A stretch of 64,000 nt of DNA from Blastomonas sp. CACIA14H2 (GCA_000503195.1 AYSC01000016.1:1-64000), one strand, 5' to 3'. Shown: positions 38,271 to 47,917, counted from the stretch's first letter. A program made the numbers and translations. The notes: generated from the letters alone by a model not told the origin.

Positions 38271-39475
38271 TCGCGCGGCTGGTCGCGGCGCTGTTCGCGC
38301 TGGCGCTGGCAAGCCCGGCTTTCGCGCAGGACGCCGAGCCGCCGGTCACCATCCTGATCTCGATCGACGGGATGCGTCCCGACTATCTCGAGCGCGGGCT
38401 GACGCCCCATCTCGCGGAATTCCGCCAGCGCGGCGTTGCGGCGGCGATGCGGCCGAGCTTTCCCAGCAAGACCTTTCCCAACCATTATACCATCGTCACC
38501 GGCAAGCGCCCCGACCGCAACGGCATTGTCGGCAACCTGATGATCGATCCGACCCGCCCCGACCAGATGTTCAGCATGGGCGATGCGCGCCAGGCGCTCG
38601 ATCCTTTCTGGTGGGCCGAGGCCGAGCCGGTCTGGATCACCGCCGAAAAGGCGGGCGTGCGCACCGCGACGATGTTCTGGCCGGGCAGCGAGGTCGCGCA
38701 TGACGGCCGCCGTCCGAGCGACTGGCTGCGCTTCGACCAGAATATCGGCAACGCGCAGCGCGTGAACACCGTGCTCGACTGGATGCGCCGTCCGGCAGCG
38801 ATCCGCCCGCGCCTCGTCACCATGTATTTCGATACCGTCGACACCGCCGGACACCGGTTCGGCCCGGGCCGCTCGCCCGAGCTCGACGCCGCGATTGCCG
38901 AGGTCGATGCGCGGATCGGCGATCTGGTGCGCGGGGTCGAGGCCCTGGGCGTGCGCGCCAATTTCGTCATCACCGCCGATCACGGCATGGCGGAGACCGC
39001 CGAGACCCGCGTGATCCAGCTCGACGAACTGATCGACCGCGCCAGCTATATTGCGGTCGAAGCCGGGCCCTATGCCGCGATAGAACCGGCAGCGGGCACC
39101 GACGATCGCGTCTATCAGGCGCTGCTCAGGCCGCACGACCATATGGCCTGCCATCGCAAGGAGCAGCTGCCTGAGCATCTGCATTATGGCAGGAACCCGC
39201 GCGTCGCCGCGATCATCTGCATCGCCGACAATGGCTGGACGATCCTGTCGGGCACCCCGCCCTATCCGGTAAAGGGCGGCGCGCACGGCTATGATCCCGT
39301 CCATGCCGACATGCACGCGCTGTTCATGGCCTTCGGCCCCTCGATCCGCCCGACTCAAACGCTGCCGCTGTTCGACAATGTCGATGTCTATCCGCTGCTC
39401 GCGGCGCTGACCGGGATCGCGCCACTGCCCTCGGACGGCGATGCCGCCACGCTTGCCCCGCTGCTGGCGCGCTGA
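38267..39475 (+). CDS. Ectonucleotide pyrophosphatase/phosphodiesterase (ENPP family)
   Basis: 402 residues. A signal peptide (residues 1-20, ending AFA) precedes an alkaline-phosphatase-superfamily core: SIDGMRPDY (Asp34 metal ligand), the nucleophile Thr69 in FPSKTFPNHY, YFDTVDTAGH, TADHGM and a later HGYD. These enzymes cleave nucleotide or other phosphodiesters in the periplasm. It starts inside the phoD stop codon, so phoD and this gene are translationally coupled and probably both phosphate-regulated. Confidence 0.88.
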   Translation: MIARLVAALFALALASPAFAQDAEPPVTILISIDGMRPDYLERGLTPHLAEFRQRGVAAAMRPSFPSKTFPNHYTIVTGKRPDRNGIVGNLMIDPTRPDQMFSMGDARQALDPFWWAEAEPVWITAEKAGVRTATMFWPGSEVAHDGRRPSDWLRFDQNIGNAQRVNTVLDWMRRPAAIRPRLVTMYFDTVDTAGHRFGPGRSPELDAAIAEVDARIGDLVRGVEALGVRANFVITADHGMAETAETRVIQLDELIDRASYIAVEAGPYAAIEPAAGTDDRVYQALLRPHDHMACHRKEQLPEHLHYGRNPRVAAIICIADNGWTILSGTPPYPVKGGAHGYDPVHADMHALFMAFGPSIRPTQTLPLFDNVDVYPLLAALTGIAPLPSDGDAATLAPLLAR

Positions 39476-39511
39476 TTTTGCTTGCAAATACAAGGTTGCG
39501 CATCAAGACTT

Positions 39512-39982
39512 ATGTCCATGATCCATTATGAAGACCTGGAAGTCGGCTCGACTTCGAAATTCGGCCATTATGACGTCACCCGCGAGGAGGTGATGGAGTT
39601 CGCGCGCAAATACGATCCGCAGCCCTTCCATCTCGACGACGAGGCGGCGGCGCAGACGCATTTCGGGCGGCTGTCGGCGAGCGGCTGGCATACCTGCGCG
39701 ATGATGATGGCGATGCTGGTCGAGAACATGAAGACCACGCGCCAGGCGGGTCTGGGATCGCCCGGCATGGACAGTCTGCGCTGGGTGAAGCCCGTCTATC
39801 CGGGCGACACGCTGCGCATCGAGACCACGATCATCGAGAAGCGGCGGTCGAAGAACCGCCCCGACATGGGGCTGTTCAAGTCCGATGTCGTCATCTTCAA
39901 CCAGAATGACGAGCCGGTGATGACGCTGCGCAGCAACGGCCTGATCAAGGTGCGCAACCCGGAAGCGCCGATCGAGGACTGA
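39512..39982 (+). CDS. MaoC family hot-dog hydratase
   Basis: 156 residues with the MaoC pattern YDPQPFHLDDEAA and FGRLSASGWHTCAM. The aspartate and histidine in the first motif are the hydratase catalytic residues. Members hydrate enoyl-CoA or enoyl-thioesters. The start is ATG 39512; ATG 39518 is also possible. The gene stands alone on the plus strand and converges with the lipoprotein gene. Confidence 0.85.
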   Translation: MSMIHYEDLEVGSTSKFGHYDVTREEVMEFARKYDPQPFHLDDEAAAQTHFGRLSASGWHTCAMMMAMLVENMKTTRQAGLGSPGMDSLRWVKPVYPGDTLRIETTIIEKRRSKNRPDMGLFKSDVVIFNQNDEPVMTLRSNGLIKVRNPEAPIED

Positions 39983-39994
39983 GCAAGCCAGGCC

Positions 39995-40510
39995 TCAGTT
40001 GCAGGCCCAGAACCCGTCTTTGTACGCGAAGGCGGGGCCATCGCTGTCGCTGACCTGCATGCTCGCCGTGCTGCCCGCAGCGTCCTTGCCCGAAGCCGAG
40101 ACCATCAGCGTCACGCCCTCGCCCGCAAAGCTGCCCCCGGTCTGCTGCACCGGGCCCGAGGGCGCAAGCTGCACCGTCCTGCCCGCCACCGAGACCATCG
40201 CCTTGCCGCCGGTCTTACTGGCCACCAGTACCGGCAGCGCGCCCTGGGCCGGGCTGAAGCGGCACGCGCCGCTCTCCATCCCCGCCCCGCCGATCGCGCT
40301 AGACAGCAGCGGCTCGAGCTTCGATCCCTCGGCATCGACCGCCTGCAGCCCCGTCGCCGGAGTGGGCGTCGTGCCACCCGCCGAGGCCGACACGGTGCCT
40401 TGCGCGGCGGGCGCGCCGCCGTCGAGCGTCACCAGCTCGTCGTCTTGCGCAGGTTCGCTGCTGCACGCCGCGAGCAACGCCAGCGGGAGAATCAGGGCCA
40501 AAGTCTTCAT
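39995..40510 (-). CDS. Putative lipoprotein of unknown function
   Basis: 171 residues. MKTLALILPLALLAAC is a lipoprotein signal with the lipobox cysteine at 16. The mature part is Ala/Gly/Thr-rich at first, then a compact beta-type domain with two cysteines (SGACRFS and the C-terminal WACN) that could form a disulfide in the periplasm. I do not recognise the family. It follows the small membrane protein gene by 11 bases, so both are probably co-transcribed. Confidence 0.7.
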   Translation of the reverse strand: MKTLALILPLALLAACSSEPAQDDELVTLDGGAPAAQGTVSASAGGTTPTPATGLQAVDAEGSKLEPLLSSAIGGAGMESGACRFSPAQGALPVLVASKTGGKAMVSVAGRTVQLAPSGPVQQTGGSFAGEGVTLMVSASGKDAAGSTASMQVSDSDGPAFAYKDGFWACN

Positions 40511-40521
40511 CAAATGCTCCC

Positions 40522-40815
40522 TCAACCTGGCAGGATGCCCACCGCCAGTTCGGCCCAGACGAGCAGGAAGGCAAGCGCCATCGCGGCGAGCAGCATCGCC
40601 CGGTGGACCGGCTTGCGCACGGTCCGCACGGCCAGCTCTACCGCGAGACCGCCAAGCCCGATCATCAGCGCCAGCGCCGCGAAATCCTCGGCGCCCCAGT
40701 TCATCTCGCGCGTGAACAGCATCGCGATGGCGGGCGCCACGAGCAACGCGGCCGCAGCGGACCATGCCATCTGGCGCGGCGTGAATCGGGCATTGTGCGC
40801 AGTCGTCATGTTCAT
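40522..40815 (-). CDS. Small membrane protein of unknown function
   Basis: 97 residues with three hydrophobic segments (about residues 17-35, 43-62 and 71-95). The central segment contains WGAEDFAALALMIGLGG. There is no catalytic motif. It is encoded directly upstream of the lipoprotein gene on the same strand and downstream of adk after a 282-base repeat-rich gap. Function is unknown. Confidence 0.65.
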   Translation of the reverse strand: MNMTTAHNARFTPRQMAWSAAAALLVAPAIAMLFTREMNWGAEDFAALALMIGLGGLAVELAVRTVRKPVHRAMLLAAMALAFLLVWAELAVGILPG

Positions 40816-41097
40816 CGTTCGATCTCCTGCCCCCGCGAGCCCAGATTATACCGGCAGTTCAGAGGCTTGCACAGCCCCTGCGGATGACCGGGCTACCACC
40901 GGAAAAACAGGCCGTGAGCCCGCCCCGCCCCTCCCTCGATGGGAGAGGCAGCGAGACCTGGCGACGAAGGAGCCTAGTCGCAGCGGTGAGGGTGTCGGTG
41001 CCGCAAGGTGCACGGCTTCGGCCACGAAAGCATCGCGCAATCCGGCCCAAACACGCCCGCCCTGCCCTCCCCGATCAGGGGGGAAGGCCAGCAGCGG
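40816..41097. other. Repeat-rich gap downstream of adk
   Basis: 282 bases without a convincing gene. It contains degenerate relatives of the GGGGAGAGG palindrome (CCCTCCCTCGATGGGAGAGG near 40929 and CCCTCCCCGATCAGGGGGG near 41065). It lies where rpsM-rpsK-rpoA-rplQ often follow secY-adk in related genomes, so it may mark a rearrangement point. Confidence 0.5.
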
Positions 41098-41745
41098 TCA
41101 GCCGTCGAGCACGTCCGCGATCTGGCCGGCGACGGCGTCCATGCTGGCCATGCCGTCGACGCGGCTGACGATGCCGCGCGCTTCGTAGATCGGCAGGATC
41201 GGCGCGGTCTTGGCGCGATATTCGGCCATGCGCGTACGCACGGTTTCCTCGTTATCGTCGGGACGGCGCTTGAACTCGGTCGATCCGCACTTGTCGCACA
41301 CGCCTTGCTTGGCGGGCAGCTTGTAGCGGTCGTGATAGCCCTCGCCGCAATTGGCGCAGGTGAAGCGGCCGGTGATGCGATCGACCAGCGCGTCCTCGTT
41401 CACCTCGAGCTCGATGACATGGTGCAGGCTGCGACCACGCGCGTCGAGGATCTCGTCGAGCGATTCGGCCTGGGCCGCAGTGCGCGGATAGCCGTCGAAG
41501 ATGATGCCGGTTTCGGGCGACAGCTCGTCGAGCGCATCGCCGATGATTCCCGAGACGATCTCGTCCGAAACCAGCTCGCCCGCTTCCATCACCGCCTTGG
41601 CCTTGAGGCCGATCGGCGTGCCCGCCTTCACCGCCGCGCGCAGCATGTCGCCGGTCGACAGCTGCTTCATGCCGCGCTCGTCGACCAGACGCTGGGCTTG
41701 GGTGCCCTTGCCCGCGCCCGGAGGGCCCAAAAGAATGATATTCAT
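41098..41745 (-). CDS. adk: Adenylate kinase
   Basis: 215 residues. The P-loop GPPGAGKGTQ is at 7-16. The LID carries four cysteines (130, 133, 150, 153), the zinc-binding form. The enzyme interconverts ATP and AMP with two ADP. The start at 41745 (MNIILLG) is canonical. It is the last gene of the secY end of the ribosomal cluster here. Confidence 0.96.
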   Translation of the reverse strand: MNIILLGPPGAGKGTQAQRLVDERGMKQLSTGDMLRAAVKAGTPIGLKAKAVMEAGELVSDEIVSGIIGDALDELSPETGIIFDGYPRTAAQAESLDEILDARGRSLHHVIELEVNEDALVDRITGRFTCANCGEGYHDRYKLPAKQGVCDKCGSTEFKRRPDDNEETVRTRMAEYRAKTAPILPIYEARGIVSRVDGMASMDAVAGQIADVLDG

Positions 41746-41806
41746 GGGTAATCCATCCCCCAACGGGCCGGTTGCGCCCGGCCCAGTCTATCCCTGAACG
41801 CCGCGC

Positions 41807-43174
41807 TTAGCGCAAGCGTCCCTTGAGCTTGGCCTTCTTGATCAGGTCGGCATATTGATGCGCCAGCAGATGGCTCTGGATCTGCGTGATCGTGTCGACG
41901 GTGACGTTGACGACGATCAGCAGGCTGGTGCCGCCGAGGAAGAACAGCGGAATGCCGGTTTGCGCGATCACATATTCGGGCAGCACGCAGACAAAGGTCA
42001 GATAGGCTGCGCCGACCACGGTGATGCGGGTGAGCACATAATCCAGATAGGTCGCGGTGTTCTTGCCCGGACGGATGCCGGGGATGAAGCCGCCATTCTT
42101 CTTGAGATTTTCCGACGTCTCCTCCGGGTTGAACACCACGGCGGTGTAGAAGAAGCAGAAGAAGATGATGCCCAGCGCATAGAGCGTCATGTACAGCGGC
42201 TGGCCGTGCGCCAGATACTGGTTGAGCGTCTGCAATGCACCGCCCGCGGTCGAATTGGGATCGACCGAATTGCCCGCGAACTGCGTGATCGTCAGCGGCA
42301 TCAGCAGCAGCGACGAGGCGAAGATCGGCGGAATGACGCCCGCGGTGTTGATCTTGAGCGGCAGATGGCTGCGATCGGCCTGCATCACGCCGCGCTGCGT
42401 CGCGCGCTTGGGATACTGGATCAGCACACGGCGCTGTGCGCGCTCCATGAAGCTGATCAGCAGCACCAGGCCGACGATCATGGCGAGAAGCGCGAAGATC
42501 GCGAAGGGCGAGATCGATCCGGTGCGGCCGCCTTCGAACATCTGCGCGCCGAAGACCGGCATCTGTGCGACGATGCCCGCCATGATGATCAGCGAGATGC
42601 CGTTGCCGATGCCGCGCGCGGTGATCTGCTCACCCAGCCACATCAGGAACATCGTGCCGCCGACAAGGCTGATCACCGCGCCGACGCGGAACATGATGCC
42701 CGGATCGATCACCGCCTGGATGCCGCTGGCACCGGCATAGGATTCGAGGCCCACGGCGATGAAATAGCCCTGCATGGCGGTGAGGAACACGGTGCCGTAG
42801 CGCGTGTACTGGTTGAGCTTCTTGCGGCCCGACTCGCCTTCCTTCTTGATCGCGGCGAGCTGCGGCGAGAGCGAGGCGGCGAGCTGCACGACGATCGAGG
42901 CGGTGATGTACGGCATCACGCCGAGCGCGATCAGGCTCATGCGCTCGAGCGAACCGCCCGAGAAGGTGTTGAAGATATCGAGAACGCCGCCCTTGGTCTG
43001 CTGGTACAGCGCGGCAAGCGCGGTCGGATCGACGCCGGGGAGCGGAACATAGCTCAGCAGGCGGAAGATGATGAGAGCACCGATGGTGAACCAGATGCGG
43101 TTCTTCAGATCGGTCGCCTGGCTGAATTTCGCCAGGCTGAAATTGCTAGCCAGATTGTCGGCCCGTGATGCCAT
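41807..43174 (-). CDS. secY: Preprotein translocase subunit SecY
   Basis: 455 residues with ten membrane helices and the family motifs LGVMPYITASIVVQL and PGIRPGKNTATYLDYVLTR. SecY is the channel used by SecA (also in this window) and by SRP. The ATG at 43174 removes an unlikely N-terminal extension. It is separated from rplO by an unusually long 203-base gap containing a hairpin. Confidence 0.96.
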   Translation of the reverse strand: MASRADNLASNFSLAKFSQATDLKNRIWFTIGALIIFRLLSYVPLPGVDPTALAALYQQTKGGVLDIFNTFSGGSLERMSLIALGVMPYITASIVVQLAASLSPQLAAIKKEGESGRKKLNQYTRYGTVFLTAMQGYFIAVGLESYAGASGIQAVIDPGIMFRVGAVISLVGGTMFLMWLGEQITARGIGNGISLIIMAGIVAQMPVFGAQMFEGGRTGSISPFAIFALLAMIVGLVLLISFMERAQRRVLIQYPKRATQRGVMQADRSHLPLKINTAGVIPPIFASSLLLMPLTITQFAGNSVDPNSTAGGALQTLNQYLAHGQPLYMTLYALGIIFFCFFYTAVVFNPEETSENLKKNGGFIPGIRPGKNTATYLDYVLTRITVVGAAYLTFVCVLPEYVIAQTGIPLFFLGGTSLLIVVNVTVDTITQIQSHLLAHQYADLIKKAKLKGRLR

Positions 43175-43311
43175 GAAACCTGTATCCCAAAAAGCGGCCC
43201 ATTGAGCGCCCATGCTGGCGCGTGGCCGAAAATCCTGTCCGAAGCGCCTTAGCCCCCGCGCCTGTCCGCCTTAGCGACGACAAGCCGCAGCGATACCGCC
43301 TTGGGGCGCTT

Positions 43312-43359
43312 CAAGCAAGACGCCCCGCGCTCACCATATCGGGAGGCGGGGCGTGCTTG
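43312..43359 (-). terminator. Inverted repeat between rplO and secY
   Basis: On either strand, CAAGC(+bulge)CGCCCCGC (43312-43328) pairs with GCGGGGCG..GCTTG (43346-43359), a stem of 13 base pairs with a 17-base loop. No T-run follows, so it is more likely an attenuating or processing hairpin than a full terminator. It could lower secY expression relative to the ribosomal genes. Confidence 0.45.
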
Positions 43360-43377
43360 ACAAGCCGACCGTAAGGG

Positions 43378-43878
43378 TCAGGCTTTCTTTTCGCGTTCCG
43401 GCTTGCGATAGGGTTCGCGCGGAGCGATGATCTCGACCTTGCCGCCAGCCTTTTCGATGGCTTCGACGGCCGACTTCGACGCACCGGCCACCGCGAAGGT
43501 GACCTTGGCGGTCAATTCGCCCTTGGCGAGCAGACGCACGCCATCCTTGCCGCCGCGCGACAGGCCGGCAGCGCGCAGCGCCGCCTGGTCGACAGTGCCG
43601 TCGGTGGCGAGCTTGCCGGCATCGATGAACTTCTGGATCATGCCCAGGTTGACGATGTCGTAATCCTTGCCAAACGGATTGTTGAAGCCGCGCTTCGGAA
43701 TGCGCATGTGGAGCGGCATCTGGCCGCCTTCAAATCCGGCGATCGAGACGCCCGAACGGCTGGTCTGGCCCTTCTGGCCGCGTCCGCCGGTCTTGCCCTT
43801 GCCCGAGCCGATGCCGCGTCCGACGCGCATACGGCCCTTGCGGGCGCCTTCATTGTCCTTGATTTCGTTCAGTTTCAT
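43378..43878 (-). CDS. rplO: 50S ribosomal protein uL15
   Basis: 166 residues beginning [22 protein letters not shown], with the Gly/Lys-rich L15 N-terminus ([15 protein letters not shown]). A basic tail ([13 protein letters not shown]) extends the C-terminus. It is part of the spc-type cluster and is separated from rpmD by a 165-base gap containing a palindromic repeat. Confidence 0.96.
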   Translation of the reverse strand: MKLNEIKDNEGARKGRMRVGRGIGSGKGKTGGRGQKGQTSRSGVSIAGFEGGQMPLHMRIPKRGFNNPFGKDYDIVNLGMIQKFIDAGKLATDGTVDQAALRAAGLSRGGKDGVRLLAKGELTAKVTFAVAGASKSAVEAIEKAGGKVEIIAPREPYRKPEREKKA

Positions 43879-44010
43879 GGGTGCACTCGCTTTCGCTTTG
43901 TTCGCGCTGATAAAACTCTCTCCCCTCCAGGGAAGAGATATGCAGCCTTGCCAGCTTGCTGGTCAGGCGCAGTAGAGAGGGGCAGGCCATAGCGCAAGCC
44001 CCTCTGCCAA

Positions 44011-44034
44011 CCCTCTCCCCGCAAGGGGAGAGGG
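44011..44034. repeat. Palindromic repeat CCCTCTCCCC/GGGGAGAGGG
   Basis: A perfect 10-base inverted repeat with a GCAA loop in the rpmD-rplO gap. It has the same arms as the copy after rplY (29914-29937). It sits inside an otherwise compact ribosomal operon, so it must be transcribed and will form a stable hairpin. Confidence 0.7.
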
Positions 44035-44043
44035 CTAGTGAGG

Positions 44044-44220
44044 TCAATCGACGATCGTCACCATGTGACGGACCTTCTGGATCATGCCGCGAATTTCGGG
44101 CGTGTCCGTGTGTTCCACCACGCGGTTCATCTTGCCGAGGCCCAGGCCTGCCAGCACCTTGCGCTGCGATTCCGGGCGACGGATCGGCGATCCGGTCTGC
44201 TTTACCTTGATGGTTGCCAT
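44044..44220 (-). CDS. rpmD: 50S ribosomal protein uL30
   Basis: 58 residues ([20 protein letters not shown] and so on, ending RHMVTIVD), the typical length and sequence of bacterial uL30. It starts 5 bases after the rpsE stop in the standard rpsE-rpmD-rplO order. Confidence 0.95.
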   Translation of the reverse strand: MATIKVKQTGSPIRRPESQRKVLAGLGLGKMNRVVEHTDTPEIRGMIQKVRHMVTIVD

Positions 44221-44225
44221 GTCGA

Positions 44226-44951
44226 TTACTCCGTGATCGCGGCGGCTTCGACCTCGGCGACAGCAGCCGATGCTCCGCCACGGCCCAGCAGGTCGGCAAC
44301 CTTCTTGCCACGACGCGCTGCCACCGACTTGGGGCTGGTCTGTTCGCCGAGCGCCTCGAAGGTCGCGCGGATCATGTTATAGGGGTTCGAGGTGCCGTTG
44401 GACTTGGTCACAACGTCGGCCACGCCCAGGCTTTCGAACACGGCGCGCATCGGACCACCGGCGATGATGCCGGTACCCTGGGGCGCGCTGCGCAGCGTCA
44501 CCTTGCCCGCACCGAAATGGCCCTTGCCGTCATGGTGCAGCGTGCGGCCTTCCTTGAGCGGAACGCGGATCATCTTCTTCTTGGCCGCAGCGGTCGCCTT
44601 GCTGATGGCTTCAGGCACTTCGCGCGCCTTGCCATGGCCGAAGCCCGCACGACCCTGACCGTCACCGACCACGACCAGCGCCGCGAAACCGAAGCGCTTG
44701 CCGCCCTTCACGGTCTTCGAGACGCGGTTGATGTGGACGAGCTTCTCGATCAGCTCCTCGCCCTGCTCTTCGTCGCGCTTGTTGCGATCGTCACGGCGGC
44801 CGCCACGGCCACCGCGTTCGCCGCCACGGTCATTGCCACCGCGGCCACGGCCACGGCCACCACGGCCCTGGCGTTCGTGCTGCGGCTGGGCGCCGCCCTC
44901 GGCGCTCTGGTTGTCGCCAGCTTCCGAGCTCATCAGTTCATCAGCCATCAT
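44226..44951 (-). CDS. rpsE: 30S ribosomal protein uS5 with RG-rich N-terminal extension
   Basis: 241 residues, against about 167 in Escherichia coli. The core starts near residue 64 ([19 protein letters not shown]). Before it lies an extension with an acidic start and an RG-rich stretch (residues 29-52, repeated RGG/GRG). About 15 Ala-rich residues extend the C-terminus. uS5 guards decoding accuracy and is the spectinomycin site. Starts at 44951 or 44948 are both possible; rplR ends in a TAATG overlap. Confidence 0.94.
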   Translation of the reverse strand: MMADELMSSEAGDNQSAEGGAQPQHERQGRGGRGRGRGGNDRGGERGGRGGRRDDRNKRDEEQGEELIEKLVHINRVSKTVKGGKRFGFAALVVVGDGQGRAGFGHGKAREVPEAISKATAAAKKKMIRVPLKEGRTLHHDGKGHFGAGKVTLRSAPQGTGIIAGGPMRAVFESLGVADVVTKSNGTSNPYNMIRATFEALGEQTSPKSVAARRGKKVADLLGRGGASAAVAEVEAAAITE

Positions 44952-45301
44952 TAAAACTCCAGTCCGCCTTCGCGAGCGGCATCAGCCAGGGCCTTGACCC
45001 GGCCATGAAAAATGAAACCGCCACGGTCGAAGACAACGGTGGTGACACCGGCCTGCTTGCCGGCTTCCGCAATCTGCTTGCCCACGGCAATCGCATCTGC
45101 AACGGTCGCGCCGGTGCTCTTGCTGCCCTTGGTCAGCGTCGAAGCGGCTGCCAGAGTCTTGCCAGCCTCATCATCGATGATCTGCGCATAGATGTGCTTG
45201 CCGGTGCGGTGCACCGAAAGACGGGGACGTCCGCCTGCCCGCTTGCGCAGCGAAGTGCGCACGCGCTGACGGCGACGATCGAACAAAGAGAGCTTCGCCA
45301 T
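44951..45301 (-). CDS. rplR: 50S ribosomal protein uL18
   Basis: 116 residues, typical uL18, with the 5S rRNA-binding basic N-terminus ([20 protein letters not shown]) and [20 protein letters not shown]. The stop codon overlaps the first rpsE ATG by one base. Confidence 0.95.
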   Translation of the reverse strand: MAKLSLFDRRRQRVRTSLRKRAGGRPRLSVHRTGKHIYAQIIDDEAGKTLAAASTLTKGSKSTGATVADAIAVGKQIAEAGKQAGVTTVVFDRGGFIFHGRVKALADAAREGGLEF

Positions 45302-45304
45302 GGC

Positions 45305-45838
45305 TTACTTCTTCTTCCCTTCCTTGCGGAAGATAAACTCGCCCGCATATTTGATACCCTTGCCCTTGTAGGGCTCCGGCTTGCGCCAGCGACGGATCTC
45401 GGCCGCCACCTGGCCCACCTTCTGGCGATCGCTGCCCGAAATGTGGATGGTGGTCTGGTCCGGGGTCTTGATGTCGATGCCATCGGGGATGGCGAAATCG
45501 ACGTCATGGCTGTAGCCGAGCTGCAGCTTGAGGTTGCTGCCCTGCACGTTGGCACGATAGCCGACGCCGGTGATGTTCAGCGTCTTGGTGAACCCTTCGG
45601 TCACGCCGACCACCAGGTTCTGCACCAGCGTGCGCTGCATGCCCCAGAACGCGCGAGCGCGACGGGTGCCGTTGGCCGGCTTCACCGACAGCTCACCATC
45701 GGTGAGGTCATAGGTGATGTCGGGAACGGTCGGCATCGACAGTTCGCCCTTGGGGCCCTTCATGGTGATGACACCATCGCCCATGGTGGCGGTGACGCCT
45801 GCGGGAATTGCCACAGGCTTTTTACCAATGCGGCTCAT
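45305..45838 (-). CDS. rplF: 50S ribosomal protein uL6
   Basis: 177 residues from MSRIGKKPVAIPAGVT to the basic C-terminus GEFIFRKEGKKK; the KPEPYKGKGIKY signature is present. It binds 23S rRNA near the factor-binding site. It follows rpsH by one base; a longer upstream frame overlaps rpsH and is rejected as a start. Confidence 0.96.
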   Translation of the reverse strand: MSRIGKKPVAIPAGVTATMGDGVITMKGPKGELSMPTVPDITYDLTDGELSVKPANGTRRARAFWGMQRTLVQNLVVGVTEGFTKTLNITGVGYRANVQGSNLKLQLGYSHDVDFAIPDGIDIKTPDQTTIHISGSDRQKVGQVAAEIRRWRKPEPYKGKGIKYAGEFIFRKEGKKK

Positions 45839-45839
45839 A

Positions 45840-46235
45840 TCAGAATACCTCCGCCAGCACCTCGCCGCCGACATTCTGTTCGCGCGCTTCAGCGTCGGAC
45901 AGAACACCGCGGGGGGTGGATACGATGGTGATGCCCAGGCCGTTGCGCACGATCGGCAGTTCCTTGGAACCCGAATAGACGCGGCGGCCAGGCTTGGACA
46001 CGCGCGCGACATGCTTGATCGCGGGCTGGCCCTCGAAATACTTGAGCTCGATGCGCAGGCCCTTGTGGCGGCCCAGCAGCTCTTCGCTATATCCACGGAT
46101 ATAGCCTTCGCGCTGCAGCACATCGAGAACGCGGGCGCGCAGGTTCGACGCCGGCGACATCACGCTGTCCTTCTTGGCCTGCTGGCCATTGCGGATGCGG
46201 GTGAGCATATCGCCCAGAGGATCGGTCATTGCCAT
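45840..46235 (-). CDS. rpsH: 30S ribosomal protein uS8
   Basis: 131 residues, [18 protein letters not shown] through [20 protein letters not shown]. uS8 binds central-domain 16S rRNA and, in Escherichia coli, feeds back on spc-operon translation. The order rpsN-rpsH-rplF is standard. Confidence 0.96.
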   Translation of the reverse strand: MAMTDPLGDMLTRIRNGQQAKKDSVMSPASNLRARVLDVLQREGYIRGYSEELLGRHKGLRIELKYFEGQPAIKHVARVSKPGRRVYSGSKELPIVRNGLGITIVSTPRGVLSDAEAREQNVGGEVLAEVF

Positions 46236-46247
46236 ATCATCAAATCC

Positions 46248-46553
46248 TTACCAGCTGGACTTCGTAACGCCCGGGATCAGGCCCTTGTTGGCCAGATCAC
46301 GCAGCTCGATACGGCAGAGCCCGAACTTGCGGTAATAAGCACGCGGACGACCGGTGGTGTTGCAACGGTTGCGCACGCGCGTGGGGTTCGCGTTGCGGGG
46401 CAGCTCGGCCATCTTCAGCCGGGCGATCAGACGCTCGGTCTCATCCAGGCTCGTGTCTTCTGCCTTCGCACGGAGACGCGCATAACGGCCAGCATACTGC
46501 TTGACCATCTTCTTGCGACGCTCGTTCTTGTTGATGGAACTCAGTTTCGCCAT
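46248..46553 (-). CDS. rpsN: 30S ribosomal protein uS14, zinc-independent form
   Basis: 101 residues with the C-terminal signature [19 protein letters not shown]. The long form without a CxxC-CxxC zinc site is typical of proteobacteria. Confidence 0.96.
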   Translation of the reverse strand: MAKLSSINKNERRKKMVKQYAGRYARLRAKAEDTSLDETERLIARLKMAELPRNANPTRVRNRCNTTGRPRAYYRKFGLCRIELRDLANKGLIPGVTKSSW

Positions 46554-46595
46554 GACTTAAGTTCTCGCCTTTCTAAAATGCGAGACGGAGGGCAA

Positions 46596-47177
46596 TCAAG
46601 CCGCCGCCTTTTCCTGGGTTTCCTCAACCGGGAACGGGAAGCCGAAGAGGCGCAGCAGTTCGCGCGCTTCATCGTCCGTCTTGGCGGTCGTGGTCACGAT
46701 GATGTCCATTCCACGCACAGCGTCGATCTGATCGTAGCTGATTTCGGGGAAAATGATCTGCTCCTTCAGGCCCATGGCATAGTTGCCACGACCGTCGAAG
46801 CTCTTGGGGTTCAGGCCACGGAAGTCGCGGATGCGCGGCATCGCGATCGTCACCAGACGATCGAGAAACTCGTACATGCGCTCCTTGCGCAGGGTCACCT
46901 TGCAGCCGATCGGCATGCCTTCGCGCAGCTTGAACTGGGCGATCGACTTGCGCGCCTTGGTGATCACGGGCTTCTGGCCGGCGATCAGCTCCATTTCGGC
47001 AGCGGCGGTGGTCACCTTCTTCTTGTCCTGGCTGCCTTCGCCGACACCCATGTTGATGGTGATCTTTTCCAGCTTGGGAACCTGCATCGGGTTCTTGTAG
47101 CCGAACTTTTCCTGCATCGCCTTGGCGATGACGTCGTCATAGCGCTGACGCAGGCGGGGCACGTACTTATCAGCCAT
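46596..47177 (-). CDS. rplE: 50S ribosomal protein uL5
   Basis: 193 residues, containing [25 protein letters not shown] and [18 protein letters not shown]. It binds 5S rRNA and contacts P-site tRNA. Its start overlaps the rplX stop by 8 bases, implying coupled translation. Confidence 0.96.
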   Translation of the reverse strand: MADKYVPRLRQRYDDVIAKAMQEKFGYKNPMQVPKLEKITINMGVGEGSQDKKKVTTAAAEMELIAGQKPVITKARKSIAQFKLREGMPIGCKVTLRKERMYEFLDRLVTIAMPRIRDFRGLNPKSFDGRGNYAMGLKEQIIFPEISYDQIDAVRGMDIIVTTTAKTDDEARELLRLFGFPFPVEETQEKAAA

Positions 47178-47490
47178 CGATCTTCTCCCCGGACTTCACG
47201 GCCACGCGGACCTTCTTGCCGTCGACCGTCTCGAAGCGGACGCGCGTGGGCGCACCGGTCTTCGGGTCGGCCACGGCGACCTTGGAAATGTGCAGCGGAG
47301 CCTCGACGCGGTCCAGGCCGCCCTGGGGGTTTGCCTGGCTCGGCTTGCGATGGCGGACCATCACGTTCAGCCCCGAAACGACGACCTTGTCGTCCTTCGG
47401 CATCACCTTGGTGACGGTGCCGTTGCGGCCCTTGTCCTTGCCGGACAGGACGACGACCTTGTCACCCTTTTTGATCTTAGCGCTCGCCAT
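47170..47490 (-). CDS. rplX: 50S ribosomal protein uL24
   Basis: 106 residues with the KOW motif [20 protein letters not shown] at the N-terminus. It is an assembly initiator for the large subunit. It overlaps rplE at its 3' end and begins 2 bases after rplN. Confidence 0.95.
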   Translation of the reverse strand: MASAKIKKGDKVVVLSGKDKGRNGTVTKVMPKDDKVVVSGLNVMVRHRKPSQANPQGGLDRVEAPLHISKVAVADPKTGAPTRVRFETVDGKKVRVAVKSGEKIDG

Positions 47491-47492
47491 GA

Positions 47493-47861
47493 TTACAGCA
47501 CCTCCGGAGCCAGCGAGATGATCTTCATGTGCTTGCGCGCGCGCAGCTCACGGACCACCGGGCCAAAAATACGGGTGCCGATGGGCTCATCGTTCTTGTT
47601 GATGAGCACGGCAGCGTTGCTGTCGAAGCGGATGACGCTGCCGTCGGCGCGGCGGACGTCCTTGGCGGTGCGCACGATGACGGCGCGGTGCACGTCACCC
47701 TTCTTCACGCGGCCGCGCGGTGCGGCTTCCTTGACGGAGACGACGATGATGTCGCCCACGCCGGCGAAGCGACGCTTCGATCCGCCGAGAACCTTGATGC
47801 ACTGGACGCGCTTCGCGCCACTGTTGTCAGCGACATCAAGATTGGATTGCATCTGGATCAT
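47493..47861 (-). CDS. rplN: 50S ribosomal protein uL14
   Basis: 122 residues, [20 protein letters not shown] onward, with the signature [20 protein letters not shown]. It sits at the subunit interface. rpsQ lies 56 bases upstream in the transcript. Confidence 0.96.
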   Translation of the reverse strand: MIQMQSNLDVADNSGAKRVQCIKVLGGSKRRFAGVGDIIVVSVKEAAPRGRVKKGDVHRAVIVRTAKDVRRADGSVIRFDSNAAVLINKNDEPIGTRIFGPVVRELRARKHMKIISLAPEVL

Positions 47862-47917
47862 GGATCCGTTTCCTTCTTGTCTGGCTTGCCGGAACCGGTC
47901 CGGCAGTTCCTAATGGC

